From positions 930,001-994,000 of the forward strand of contig NZ_CP047940.1 of assembly GCF_014280235.1 (NCBI RefSeq): a DNA stretch of 64,000 bases. Direction: 5' to 3'. The position numbers were made by a program, and so were the translations under genes. The notes under the pieces are model-generated. The model was not told the origin of the DNA, searched no databases, and was given only the letters and a program-made list of their open reading frames with translations. This document shows positions 63,039-64,000 of this stretch, one piece after another (the first letter of the stretch is position 1; each line of letters starts with the position of its first letter). Source of the stretch: Cyanobium sp. NS01 (GTDB lineage Bacteria; Cyanobacteriota; Cyanobacteriia; PCC-6307; Cyanobiaceae).

Positions 63039-64000
63039 GGTATGAGTCAGATTGTGCAAATTACTCTTTCCCAAATTGCATTTCGAGCAAAGCGTCTGCA
63101 AGTTGTCGAGTTCTGTTTCGCCACCTTTTGACCATGGAACAATATGATCTACATGGAGCTCGGTCTCAGGGTTTTTGGCAGGAGACGCACCACAAGCGCG
63201 ACACTTAAATGCATCCAGCTGTAAGGTTCGAAATCTCAACCTAAGATTTATATTCCTCGGCGTTCTCTTCTTTCTATTTTCTCCTGCAGCGTCCACTTCC
63301 GTATATGGGATGACTGACTCTTCGCTTGCTACATTGTCAAGGTCGTCCTGATTCGGAGAGCTACCGTCGCTTACATATTCCAAGAATGCTACCAGCGTAT
63401 TTCTCCATCCACCAAACCGACGGCTAAGCGCTTCCAAGGATATTCTTGAGATTCCTCGTTTAAGATCAGTAGTCGTAGGCTGCCTGCCAAGGGCTGTCCA
63501 TATTCTTTCTGTCTCTGTGAATACTTCAATGTCGGAGTATTTCGCAATAAAGCCGGTTACAGAAAGACCGGCATTCTCAAGTAAGTTCTTCCAACTTCCA
63601 AACTTCTCTATTACCGTTGGGAATGCATAAGCTCCAAGGGCTTCATACTGCTTTGACGTAACAATGCATGTGTTCAGCTCAGCCGCGATACGCTTGACGT
63701 CAGAAATGATGTTATCAGGATCAACCTTCTTCATTTCGGAACGAGGCTTGACCTGCTCTAGCCCAGACACCGCTAGAACTTTTGTCCAAGATCCAAATCG
63801 TCTCCTGAACGTATGATCCCCGTAGCGACCACCGGCTTTTCTATATCGCTGATATGAAAGATACTTATTGCCAACAAGCTTTGCAATTTTCCTGACATCT
63901 TCTGTCAACTCATCTCCGGTGACTCCTTGGCGGTATTCACTGAGCTGAAATTCCATCTCGCTACACCTTGGAGAAAGACTTTTGAAACAACTATACTAAT
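62955..64000 (-). mobile_element. Putative integron gene cassette carrying an HNH endonuclease gene (start beyond window)
   Basis: Ends with attC site 3; the other end is outside the window. It holds one AT-rich gene in minus orientation. This is the upstream-most cassette seen, so any integrase and attI should be beyond position 64000. Confidence 0.7.
63033..63956 (-). CDS. HNH endonuclease with three HNH-associated repeats
   Basis: 307 residues. Three ~60-residue N-terminal repeats each end in an aromatic-Gly-x-Trp turn: RFGSW (53-57), KFGSW (118-122), RFGGW (180-184), as in the homing-endonuclease/HNH-associated repeat family, thought to bind DNA. The C-terminal HNH nuclease has C252/C255, HVDHIVPWSKGG (H268, D270, H271), N285 and C290/C293, so the active site and zinc ligands are intact. 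The stop codon lies in the R'' box of attC site 3. The coding sequence is far more AT-rich than the chromosome, a sign of transfer. Role unknown; defence is possible. Confidence 0.88.
   Translation of the reverse strand: MEFQLSEYRQGVTGDELTEDVRKIAKLVGNKYLSYQRYRKAGGRYGDHTFRRRFGSWTKVLAVSGLEQVKPRSEMKKVDPDNIISDVKRIAAELNTCIVTSKQYEALGAYAFPTVIEKFGSWKNLLENAGLSVTGFIAKYSDIEVFTETERIWTALGRQPTTTDLKRGISRISLEALSRRFGGWRNTLVAFLEYVSDGSSPNQDDLDNVASEESVIPYTEVDAAGENRKKRTPRNINLRLRFRTLQLDAFKCRACGASPAKNPETELHVDHIVPWSKGGETELDNLQTLCSKCNLGKSNLHNLTHTT

Noticed and set aside
60627-64000. Search for an integrase, transposase or phage gene in the AT-rich end
   Set aside because: No tyrosine or serine recombinase or DDE transposase is encoded in this stretch; only toxin-antitoxin genes, the HNH gene and small frames.
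1-64000. tRNA, rRNA, tmRNA and CRISPR arrays
   Set aside because: By eye no T-loop/acceptor pattern in any intergenic gap, no rRNA sequence and no regularly spaced repeats were found. A tRNAscan or Rfam search would be needed to exclude small RNAs.

Overview
The window is chromosomal DNA from an alpha-picocyanobacterium of the Cyanobium / high-GC Synechococcus kind. This rests on gene content: an aerobic chlorophyll cyclase (acsF), a 35-residue photosystem II subunit (psb30), Calvin-cycle prk and class II aldolase, Ycf20, a DUF2996 protein, an FtsH, other proteins typical of cyanobacteria, and several copies of the HIP1 octamer GCGATCGC. The DNA is very GC-rich, so it is full of long antisense shadow reading frames, and neighbouring genes often overlap.

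Layout. 1-6.4 kb: the end of a DUF92 membrane protein, a group-3-like sigma factor, a GDSL hydrolase, tRNA 2-selenouridine synthase (mnmH), and a three-gene PhnD/C/E-type ABC transporter that may import a selenium oxyanion. 6.4-11.6 kb: aminotransferase, family-4 uracil-DNA glycosylase, ispG, carboxyl-terminal processing protease, small membrane protein. 11.7-20.6 kb: mfd, a zinc-ribbon/HExxH membrane protein, a TerC protein, a DUF6464 protein, a DEAD-box helicase. 20.7-31.4 kb: fmt, the tldD/pmbA pair, acsF, DUF2996, ubiX, a degenerate RNase II/R-like protein, two half-size Gdt1 Mn/Ca exchangers, a YkgJ protein. 31.5-41.8 kb: psb30, a ClC antiporter, recJ, a CbbY-like phosphatase, ycf20, glycerate kinase, rpmF, an unusual ftsH, a cupin, a MoaD/ThiS-like protein, thrC. 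42-60.6 kb: UPF0182, alkB-like, fba, Gfo/Idh/MocA, accD, pilD, prk, leuB, then a tightly packed minus-strand run (GNAT, ruvX, DUF3727, yqeG, proB, lpxD), a CofE-like protein, and a PIN-PhoH protein.

The last 3 kb are different: GC content falls sharply and every confident gene lies on the minus strand. A vapBC pair, a higBA pair and an HNH endonuclease gene are each followed by a ~90-bp imperfect hairpin. All three hairpins share one architecture: paired end boxes, a 3-5 nt unpaired spacer, a 5-bp/6-bp/5-bp stem with exactly two extrahelical bases on the same arm, and a long variable loop. The stem sequence of the third differs from the other two but the geometry is kept. This is the architecture of integron attC sites, so I read the region as an integron cassette array, or an integrase-less attC cluster (CALIN), running off the window end. 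No integrase gene is visible; if one exists it should lie beyond position 64000.

No tRNA, rRNA, CRISPR array, insertion sequence or prophage was recognised.
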